DNA of 64,000 nt from Paramecium tetraurelia. Lineage: Eukaryota > Ciliophora > Oligohymenophorea > Peniculida > Parameciidae. This document shows positions 36,865 to 46,400 of the stretch, in pieces (position 1 is the first letter of the stretch; each line of letters opens with the position of its first letter). Position numbers and translations under genes: made by a program. The stretch spans positions 171,638 to 235,637 of the forward strand of contig NW_001799010.1 of the NCBI RefSeq assembly GCF_000165425.1, in the 5' to 3' direction. The notes beneath the pieces are model-generated. The model was not told where the DNA came from, searched no databases, and saw only the letters and a list, made by a program, of their open reading frames with translations.

Positions 36865-37337
36865 TCATTCAAAAAATTAGTATGGCGTTGATCCATTTGG
36901 ATGATGGCAATCTGGACAAATATGAATGATATCCTTGCAATCATCCATATAGCAAGGTAGACAGGCTAGACACAAAATTCCAAAAGAACATAGAAGTAAG
37001 AGACATGAAACTGTGTATGTGCCTTTTCCTACTCTTCTGCGGAGTTTAGTTTGAATCTTTAAACAAGATTAAGCAATATAATTACTTACTTTTTGCATTT
37101 CTGACATATCAATTTAACGGAGCAAATTTACCCATTCCCAGTTTCAGCAAGGGAGTTGACTAAGTTAATTTCCTTTAGACTTGAAATCTCAGGAATTTTT
37201 GGAGTAATTAATTAAGGTGTTAAATTATCTTAACATTAGATATGCTTGTTCTAAGTTTAAAGGTAGAGATTAGCATTTCTTTCAAGATGTTGGAATATTT
37301 CATCTCCTTGACTTTTGTATAGATCTTAATGAGCCAT
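36865..37337 (-). CDS. LITAF-domain membrane-associated protein
   Basis: A 147-aa protein of the LITAF/CDIP type, zinc-binding proteins at endosomal and lysosomal membranes. The split zinc site is clear: the first knuckle LICQKCKKQ, a hydrophobic membrane-inserting stretch (TVSCLLLLCSFGILCLACLP) with the usual Cys-rich end (CYMDDCKDI), and the second knuckle HICPDCHHPNG. A 29-nt intron (37057-37085) falls just after the first knuckle; its phase is fixed by the domain. The Gln/Pro-rich N-terminus is typical. It lies 21 bp upstream of the start of the DRC11 gene, same strand. Confidence 0.9.
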
Positions 37338-37462
37338 AAATTATAATTGCTTATTAGATAAATGAATAATATAATGGATTGTTACAAGATATATGTATTA
37401 ATTAAATAAACAGTTTATAAATCCCATATTATTGTAAAATAATTTATGTTGTTTGAACTATA

Positions 37463-37529
37463 ATTAAGAATTGTGCGCTCTTATTTTATAGAAAATTAAG
37501 AATTGTGAAAATAATAAATTGAGAGCGCA
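37463..37529. repeat. Inverted and direct repeats in a short spacer
   Basis: A perfect 8-bp inverted pair (TGCGCTCT at 37474-37481, AGAGCGCA at 37522-37529) is GC-rich against an AT-rich spacer. The 13-bp word ATTAAGAATTGTG occurs twice (37463-37475 and 37495-37507). The spacer lies between the divergent LITAF gene and the one-TM protein gene, so these may be promoter elements. Confidence 0.5.
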
Positions 37530-37577
37530 AATTGTAGAGTTTTAATTTAATTAATTTCTATAAAATAAAGTATTAAT

Positions 37578-38107
37578 ATGTCTTAAGAGAAAAGCCAATC
37601 CCCGAAGCCAAAAGCTTATTCTATGTCTTGTTCTAAGTCAGAAATACTAGATAATTAAACAGAAGTAGTGCATCGAGCTACTAAAAGTGAAATGATATAC
37701 CCAAATAAAGATTTGGATGGAGGCCAAATAAACAGCTAATAAATGTAGAGCTAATCTGGAAACTATTTAAACATCATAATATTAGGCTTAGTTATTTTAG
37801 GATTGACTGCGGGTTTAGTGATAGGATATAAAATAATGAAATCAGGAAATGTTTAGGATGAGGAATAAATGAATGTGTTTGTGAACATTGTCTCGCAATC
37901 ATTATTAAATAATCTTGAATAGCAGAAATATCTCATCATAGATGATTAACTTAAATAATTGAAAAAATTTTATGAAAAACAACTAACTAATGTTCTATGG
38001 CAGAAGGTAAGTGTATATAATGTAAAACATAGATTGTGAAGCATATTCAATAATAACCAAACGTAATTATTAGTTAAGATAAGAAAAAGTGGATATTGAA
38101 AGAGTGA
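37578..38107 (+). CDS. Single-TM protein, 167 aa
   Basis: Unrecognised. A Ser/Lys/Gln-rich N-terminal part (MSQEKSQSPKPKAYSMSCSK) is followed by one strong TM segment (NIIILGLVILGLTAGLVIGY) at about residue 75 and a helical, charged C-terminal part (EQQKYLIIDDQLKQLKKFYE). A 26-nt intron at 38007-38032 precedes the last exon. No signal peptide, so probably a tail- or signal-anchored type II protein. It converges on the PFK-2/FBPase-2 gene with 28 bp between stops. Confidence 0.75.
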
Positions 38108-38135
38108 AAAAAATTATTATTTTATTATTACCATT

Positions 38136-39498
38136 TCACAAATCAAGGAATGATTTAACCTTCTTTATTGTAGCTTCATCTTGAATTTCCCAATGTCCAG
38201 TCATGGGATCAATTTTTATTCTTGTTTCTTTGCAATAATATGCAGCAGGTACTAATTTAATAACCTGATGTAATGGAATGTTTAATTTAGGTATCTCAGG
38301 TACTTCGTGTTCATGAAAGTAAGCATACAAACATCTCAGTATGGCTTGATGAGCAATGACTATAACAGGTAATCTTGATCTTTCAATTTCAAAAATTATT
38401 TATTCTACTCTGCTGATCACATCAAGATAAGATTCTCCTCTTGGGTATCTGTAAGTTAGTTTGTTCATTTTGCGTTCCTCATAATCCTAAGGGAATTTAT
38501 CAGCAATCTATTAATATGTCAATCCATCGCATATTCCAGGATTTATCTCATCTAAAGCCTTCAATGAATAATATTCGATTCCCAACAATTCACAAACCTC
38601 ATTACTTGTGCGCAACGCTCTCTGCATAGTTGAAGTAATCATCTTGATATTTCTATTGCCTTCTAATTCTTATACAAAATATTTGCCCAATTATTTTGCA
38701 TACATCAATCCTGTTTAAGTTAAATCGGAATCACCTCCTACTTTATGACCAACATTATATTAACTCTCCCCATGTCTGGACAAATATATTGGTCGAGGAT
38801 AAATGTGCAAATTCATCAAATATGAGACTAATTTGGATTATAAGAATCCTTAGATATTATATATCATAATCTAAATTAATTGTATTTTATTTTACATCAT
38901 TTCCAATATCAATGATCTTTATAAATGAAATGTTCTCATCCATGTCTATTGGTTCATATACCTTAGTATATTATTCAATTCTCTGTTGAAAATCTTAAGT
39001 AGCTTCGTCAGATGACTTTCCAACATAATCAGGATTGTTCAATTTGGTCAACTAAATATTTCTCAGAATGACATCTTCATCATTGCATATTGATTCAACC
39101 CAAAATACTTGAACTTCACTAAACTTTTATTGTAATGTCTCCATGATCAATTTTCTTCTTTACTTTGTGGTATTCGTCCCATCATACAAACTAACATCTC
39201 CTTCATTCCTAAGATAATTTATCATATCATTCAAGGCCAATAAGGCACACTCATCTCTTGCTTTAGATGCCTTCATTTAATTATGATCTCTTACATCTTT
39301 ATTGCCTGGATCAAAGAAATTCGAGTTGCAATCTGTTCCACATATCTGTCTTCTGTAATTTCCGATATTAAATACTTTGCTCTTGAAACCCATCCAATTC
39401 AAATATCTACAAATCTTCCTTGAAATGTATGTCTTCCCTCTGGCTGGCAATCCAACCATTCCAATAACCATCTTTTGTTACTTACCTAACTCTTGCAT
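38136..39498 (-). CDS. 6-phosphofructo-2-kinase/fructose-2,6-bisphosphatase
   Basis: Bifunctional enzyme setting fructose-2,6-bisphosphate, the regulator of glycolysis and gluconeogenesis. The kinase half has Walker A GMVGLPARGKTYISRKICRY, the family's FNIGNYRR, and SLYDGTNTTKQRR. A 25-nt phase-0 intron (38871-38895) precedes the phosphatase half, which has YLSRHGESQYN (phosphohistidine), GGDSDLTQTGL, STMQRALRTS and VIAHQAILRC. Spliced length is 445 aa, close to the usual core. It starts at MQELGKQQKMVIGMVGLP with almost no regulatory N-terminal extension. Both active sites look intact. Confidence 0.95.
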
Positions 39499-39650
39499 TA
39501 TTGTTTATTTTAATAATAATATTTTATTCCACTCTTATACATTTATACAATGTGTAATTAGACGGTCTATTGATTTGAAATCGACTCACATATACTACTC
39601 AAATGCTAGAAAGCATAATATTATTGAATTAATCATGAGATTAATTAAAT

Positions 39651-40951
39651 ATGCCTAAAAAAATTATTTGTACTCTCGATCAATATGCTAACATCTTTCG
39701 ACATTGTGAACTTACATACAAATAATTTAAAAAACTAATCCATAAGAAAAACAAAAGATCATTGAATTAATAAGTATTTAGCTTCAGATGCAAAGTGTGT
39801 ATGAATCATAGAGACACATCTCCACATCGAAGGTGTAATGGATGTCAAGACCTCTTTCATCTAAAATGTGTGGACGAAGAGAGTAAATAGCTATGTTCCA
39901 AATGCTAAGTTCAATTATAAAATATGCTACTCAAATTATAATATATAACACAAGTCGAAGGAGATACTTTGATTGTACATGAATGCAAGTCAGCAAATAC
40001 TATTTGTAGTGTCTGTTACGCCATTTGTGATGAAAATCAAAGTAAGATTTGTTATCGATGTAATCTCCGATAACATGTACAATGTTATAATAGTCAAACT
40101 GAATTCTGTTCTGTATGTGATTAATACTTAAAAGACAATCTACCTTACTAATATGATACTATTCCAAATTATATTCAATTATGGAAATCAGAATATACAT
40201 GTTAAGATGATTTAATTATAATTGATAAAGTGAAAAAATAGAATCGAGTCAGATTGTATCTACCAAAATATTCTGATTCAAAAGAAAAACAACTCTAAGA
40301 ATCTTATTCATTAATTAAAGCATTATGTGCTAAATCTATTTACTTCTCAGATGATCTGACCTATTTTCCAGAAGACTCTAAACCAGAAGACAATAATGCC
40401 AAGTACGAACGCAAATTGGAGGATCTAGACGAAGAAAATTTGAAGTCCTTTCTATAATTCAAAGAATTTAGTAGATTAGGTATCACTCCTTAATTGATGG
40501 TTGACTTTCATATTAAAACTGGGTTTATTGCTAAAGCTACTGGATTCATTAAGAAGGGTTCAATCTTAGCGGAATATTGTGGAGAAGTCAAAAAGTGGAA
40601 AAACATCATTTTTGATTAAAATGATAGTATCATGGTAAGTTTTCGTTTAATTAAAGGAATTACTGTCTCATCCAAATCCAAAGAAAACACTTTATGTTGT
40701 TCCAGAAAAATATTCTAACATAGCTAGGTTTGTTTGTGGAATTGACAATAAAATTAAAGAAGTAAATCAATCTGAATTAATTTAAGCAAGTGGAAATAGT
40801 TAATGTAAAGTGTTTGAGAGTAGCCATTAACAAATAGGCTAGAATTATAATGTATGCTTGTAAGGATATTCAACCAAATGAAATTTTATATTATGATTAC
40901 AACTCAGGAGGCAAATATTTATATCCAACAGAAGGATATTAAATACTGTGA
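39651..40951 (+). CDS. TXR1/ATXR5-6-type SET histone methyltransferase
   Basis: A 417-aa protein. An N-terminal PHD-like zinc finger (FRCKVCMNHRDTSPHRRCNG, then FHLKCVDEES) and more CxxC pairs precede a C-terminal SET domain. The SET part matches plant ATXR5/6 and Tetrahymena TXR1, H3K27 monomethyltransferases linked to DNA replication: ILAEYCGEVKKWKN, NPKKTLYVVPEKYSNIARFV, VKCLRVAINKQARIIM and the end ILYYDYNSGGKYLYPTEGY. The family's I-N-G-I-N variant of the NHS motif appears as CGIDNK. Introns are at 40635-40656 (22 nt) and 40762-40786 (25 nt). H3K27 specificity is inferred from the family. Confidence 0.85.
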
Positions 40952-41705
40952 AATTATTATATGTTCAATAGTAGAATATATACATTTTATTACATTTAAA
41001 ATATCTATAGAATAAATATAAAATTAATTATCAATAAATTTAACTATCATATAATTATGAATATCATTTGATTGTATTGAAATGTCTTTTATATATGATT
41101 AATTTACAAGGATTATGTTCGAAATTTCTCTAATATCAATAAATAGAAGAAATTTAAGAATTCAAAAAAATTAATTATTATTGGAAATAATTTATTTTAA
41201 TTTTGCTGTTTTCAAAAAAACTATTCAAATTGAATTGCAAAACCTTACTAGTATGATTTATGTTGGAAAAAAAATTTAACTGGGACAATGATGTTTATTA
41301 ATTATTGAATGATCTATTATGGGTTAATGATTTTAAATTATTAAAATATCTGATTAAATATATTTAAATAAATCTTATTGAGTTTCGAGCAAAGGTCTAA
41401 TTAGTTATTTATACATAGCACATATTTGTAAATAAAGTAGAAAAATTGATCTTAGAGTTTAGCGAGTTTTTATTTATAATTTTTGTTATAAGGCTATAAT
41501 TTCAAAGTATCAACAATGTCTTTCTTATCGTAATATAAGTAACAATTATTATAATTTTGATTACTAATACTTATTAACTGCTTTGGATTTGTATTAAATT
41601 TTAGAATTCGCTAAAAATTTCGGCAATTAATTATGCTATATATCTATAAATTAAGAATAAATTTATTTAATCAAATCTTAATTTTTAATAATATTTTTAT
41701 TTAAA
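40952..41705. other. Longest gene-free stretch
   Basis: About 750 bp between two plus-strand genes. Very AT-rich, several short A-runs. I see no coding frame with good composition, no tRNA-like cloverleaf and no repeat longer than expected in such DNA. Confidence 0.5.
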
Positions 41706-43049
41706 ATGGATTGGGCAAGATTAGAGATCATAGTCCCTATATTTCTCATTATTATATATACCTTGTATTATAGAAAATTCAGATTTTATCTTATATCTGA
41801 AAAAGCACAACCAAATGTCATCAGACACAAATTAGCCAGAGGAACACCTCCACCTTCATATCCAAATGGATGGTATCGGCTTTGTAGAAGTACAGAATTG
41901 AAGATTGGGTAAGGAGTTATCACTTAATTTATAGATAAGTGGAAGAAATAAAACTTGCTGGTCGTCACATAGCTTACTATAGAGGTACAGATAAAGTAGT
42001 TTATGCTGTTGCTGCTTATTGTCCACATATGGGAGCTAATCTTGGAATTGGAGGATAAGTTAGATTCAATTCCTGTATTGAATGTCCATTCCATGGATGG
42101 ACATTTGATGGAAAATCTGGATTATGTGTCAATTCTGAAAAATTAGATCCTAAAATTGTATCAACATATTGTTACAATAATATTCAAAATATGGATCCTA
42201 ATAAGAAAGGAGAATATTTACAAAAAGTAGAAGAAGGAGAAATCAAAATAAAAACTTATCTCATTAAAGAGATTAAAGGAATGGTCTATATATGGCTCCA
42301 TTGTTTAGAAGCAAAACCATGGTATGAACCAGTGTCAGAATAAAGTGATCATCTTTAATTAAGAGGGGAGAGTGTGAATTACGTAAATTGTCACATTTAA
42401 GAAATTCCTGAAAATGGTGCTGATGCTAGACATTTTGATTATATTCATTCATCAGTTAATGACTATATTCCAACTTGGATAGTCAGTTTCAAGTGGACTA
42501 TGAAAAGTCTGCCTGCAAATGACCCAGATTTCTATAAGAAGATGGAACACAGCAAAGAGAAGGTTCGTAAGTATTAAATGAATCTATTCGATCAGTATTT
42601 ATCAAATAAAGATTTACGATAATATATGAATGTTTTATGTTTGGATGCATATTTGGTTTTCTTTAATAAATGGAAATTTAATGTGATTTGGGCAACTGGA
42701 TTTTAAATGGGACCAGCAACAGTGGCCTTGTATGTATTGTCTGATGTTTTTGAAGCCTTATATAAATAGGCTATTCAACCAGTTGAAAGATTCAATTTGA
42801 AAGTCTTTCATACTTTATATACAACAAGTATACTCCCTTATTGGGCCAGTGCTTACATATTGGGGAGGAGAATTGAGACAAGTGATTGCAGATGTCAGTT
42901 TGTGGAATAATAAGATCTTTACAGATAAGGTTGCTTATAATTTAAAGGGTGATGCTGATCCTTTGCTATTGAAATGGAGATAATGGTACGCTCAATTTTA
43001 TGAGGGATCCAGGGAATTTGAGAAAAGTTTAGATGCTTTGGAATGGTGA
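41706..43049 (+). CDS. Rieske sterol C7-desaturase-like oxygenase (copy 1), frameshifted near the end
   Basis: Rieske non-haem oxygenase of the Neverland/DAF-36 cholesterol 7-desaturase type, known from insects, nematodes and Tetrahymena. An N-terminal membrane anchor (IIVPIFLIIIYTLYY) is followed by YPNGWYRLCRSTELKIG and the Rieske cluster (YCPHMGANLGIGG plus CIECPFHGW). The iron site lies in ENGADARHFDYIHS. A 26-nt intron lies at 41909-41934. The remaining length is 3n+1. Near 42862 the frame must change to reach LRQVIADVSLWNNK and the end SLDALEW, which copy 2 reaches without a break. A 19-nt pseudo-intron could mask it. Bases 41853-42327 are near-identical to copy 2. Confidence 0.85.
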
Positions 43050-43071
43050 ATATGAATTTAATAAATTAAAA

Positions 43072-43389
43072 ATGTTATAATAAGAATAATTATTTATTGT
43101 TCTAATAGTGTTAGTTATAATAGCAATCATCATCGCTCATTTAATAACCAAATGTTAAGGGAAAGAGAAAGAGTAATAAGCAAAAGATAGATTGAGAAAG
43201 AAGTTTATTAAAAATAATATTGAAACATTAAATGACATGAATGAAGAAGAAGCATTATTACTTTAGGAAACTTTTAAGAATACTCTTGAGAATTCTAAAC
43301 AAGGAAAAATAGCAAAATATGATGCTGGGATGCAAAAAATACAGGAAATCAGATAAAAAACTGTGAAATTTATTCTTACACACGAATGA
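43072..43389 (+). CDS. Small single-TM protein, 105 aa
   Basis: A single frame. A short Gln-rich N-terminus leads into one TM segment (FIVLIVLVIIAIIIAHLI), then a charged helical region (RLRKKFIKNNIETLNDMNEE). The start is 22 bp downstream of the Rieske stop. Unrecognised. Probably a signal-anchored protein with a cytosolic coiled domain. Confidence 0.7.
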
Positions 43390-43489
43390 TTTATAATTGT
43401 ATATAATCATAATATTGGATTATTATCTGCTTATATAGAAATAAAATTAATTAACAGATCACGAATTATTATTATTTTATTTATTAATA

Positions 43490-46400
43490 ATGCTCTCTGA
43501 TTCCAAGTATGATATTTTTACTATCCATAAGCAATCGACTTTCAACTTAATTGTCTCCTAAATTGAAGGGAATAATCGTATCCCAATTAATCAAGACATA
43601 ATCCTCCCTCTCTATATAAGACGCATTTATAAGGTAGGCTACTTTACTATTCATTTTTAGATGGTAGGTTAGAACCAACCCTGAAATTGTAAAGAAGGCT
43701 GTTGACAAAATCCTATTGAATTCTAAGTTGAATTAATTTAACGCTTTCCACAAACTCAAATTCTTATTAGGGTATTAAAAACTATTAAGTAAATAGTACA
43801 CAACCACCAAAGGAAGTTAGAATGAATGCAAAGAAAAAAAAAAATTTGAGCATAATCAATTTGGCATTATTTGTTCAAAAAAAAGAATTATAACTCAAAA
43901 GATAGGCAATTGAATCAATTAAACCAACCTCGCAAGATACAAATAAAATGCTTGGCTTACTGATTTGGTCAATAAGTTCAAAATATAGAGAAAGATATTT
44001 ACGAGAAAAATTTAATTGGTGGAAGTTAATTGCTAAAATCAAATCTAATAAATTAGAAAAACAACTTAAAGCATTAGAAAGATTAGGAGACGAATATAAT
44101 ATGAGAAATGATAGATTAGATAGATAAAGACTAAAAGAAGTACATAATAACATAAATCTTATTAGGCATTTGAAATTTGGAGAGGAGACTTGTTAAATTT
44201 TAGGTTAAAGAAAAAGTTCTTTGCTGTTCTCCTTAAAACAACATTCGGAAGATTGCAAAGATGTTATACAAGATGGGTCGATTTACCAGATAAAAGAGAA
44301 AACGATATTAAGAAATAAGGATTATTATTAATTAATAAATTAGGAAATAAAGTAGACTAAAATAAAAGATTGGTTTGGAATGCTTTCAAAGATATTCATG
44401 ATGAAGCTAAAAATAAAAAAACTAAAGTCATCAGGGAATTGATTGAAGTTACATTCAATTAATCTTATACAGCATTTTATAAATGGGCAAATTATAATAC
44501 ATATGCAAAACTAACTGAAACTAATCTTAAGAAAATTAAATCATTCTAATAGAGCGCAAATGTAACTCACTAACTAGTCAAATAAGAAACCTTTAAGTTG
44601 TTTAATCTTAGTAAAAAGATGCAAATCTGTTCATTTCTTGATAAAATTATTTTGAAGTTGCAATAAAGATAAAAATTAGACTCTTTGAGATAAATTGAAA
44701 ATTACTGCGTTCAAAAGAAAATGGAAGAAAAACTTAAAAATATAAACAAATAAGACTTGATATCAAGATTAAAAGATACAGCCAATAAAACAGAAAAGGG
44801 GTTGCTCAAATAAGTTTTAAAAAAATTTTCACTCAATAGAACAACATAGGAGATCAAAAATAAATATTTTGGCAGAATTCTCTTATCTGTTAATGGATAA
44901 TTAATAGATGCATTTAGAAAATGGAGGAAACCTTACCTAATCCCAATGATATAAATAATATTTAAAAAGCTTCTAAGTTTTAAATTAAATTGTAGATGTT
45001 TATCACAAATAAACGTAAATAAGCATATGATCCTTTAAAATATCTTTATTATGATGCATTGTAAAAGAAACGATTTTGTATAAGATAATTATTCTCAGTT
45101 ACAATGAGCGCTCCTTAGAGATATTTAAAATAATGGCAGAATGTAGCCAAAGTATATAAATCAGTTGTAGCATGTTAAAAAACAAATAATTTATTTTATT
45201 CTCTAGCTTTGATAATACAGTCCAATCTACTAACGTTCGTATAGAACAAAAAAGATGTAGATATTAAAGAGAAATGCATCTAGAAAATTTTAGCATCTTA
45301 ACATAGTAATTTAGCCATAGCCTTTTTTAAATGGAAAAGTCATAATAAATAGGAGTAAATTTTGGAAAGATTAGGGGATGAGAAAATGAAATTTCTAATT
45401 CTAAATTTAAAGAAATTTTTAGAAAATGATAAAAAGTAGAGATTAAGAAGAGCTTTAAATCTATTTCATTAAAAACTTTAAGTAGCATAATAGATAAAGA
45501 AAATAAATCTTAGATTAATGTAAACTGTAGTTGGATAAGTGAGTTCGAGCTTTTAGAAATGGAAGTATTTACCAGAAGATAAGGTGAATGGATCAACTGC
45601 AAAAGTAAGTAAATTTATGATATCTCTTGGAAGAGTTGCTTATAGGTTTGTAAAAGTTAATTCATGGAATATTATGGAAGATTATCTTTTAGATGGATAA
45701 GCTAAAAAGAAATATTGTATAAATAAAATCATCTCTGTCGGCTAAAGTGATTTAAAAACAGCATTTCTAATTTGGCATAGAAGATCATGGGAAATGAAGA
45801 TGTTTGATTAGTTTTCATAATTGAATGTTACATTGAATGATGAAATAATTAAATAAAGATTAATTAATTGGATTAATTCCGGCAATAAAGTGAAACATTA
45901 TGCATTGATTGAAATTTTAAAGAGATTCCATTAAAATGCAGAATCTCATAACTTAAGAAGGAAAGCGTTAGCAATAATACATAGAAATACAATCTCTTAA
46001 GTTTGGATATCATTTAATAAATGGAAGCAAATCCCTGAACATGATTATTCATAATTAACAAAGGTTACTAAATTTGAATAATCTATTAATCGTTTCTTAA
46101 TTCGTCAAGCAAAGAAAAAGACATGGAATCCCTTAAATGAAATATATGATGATGCACTAGCAATAAAAAAACGAGCAGTTTTGCTCCTTGTGAAAACATA
46201 AGAATCAGAACAATAACAGGCTCTTAGCAAGTGGAATAAGAATGTGGCTTTGATTTAGGAAGTTGAGAGATGCAAGAGTGTTATATTGCTATTTAAATTT
46301 GTGGGTGATCAAATATAATGTAATTTATAAATTATGCAACCCAATCAAGAGTCAAGATTAAAAGAAAAAGCATTGTTGAAAATAATTGGAGGTAATTATG

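Noticed and set aside
37463-37529. Rho-independent-type terminator
   Set aside because: The inverted repeat has a 40-bp loop, no T-tract in the right place, and lies between divergent gene starts; bacterial terminators are not expected in a ciliate.
40952-41705. Possible structural RNA gene in the longest spacer
   Set aside because: No cloverleaf, box A/B pair or stable GC-rich stem was found on either strand.
44864-44900. A 29-nt intron ending at 44918 to repair the frame near 44930
   Set aside because: It would delete the conserved G-Q-L...F-R-K-W motif that starts each repeat, so an indel is the better explanation.
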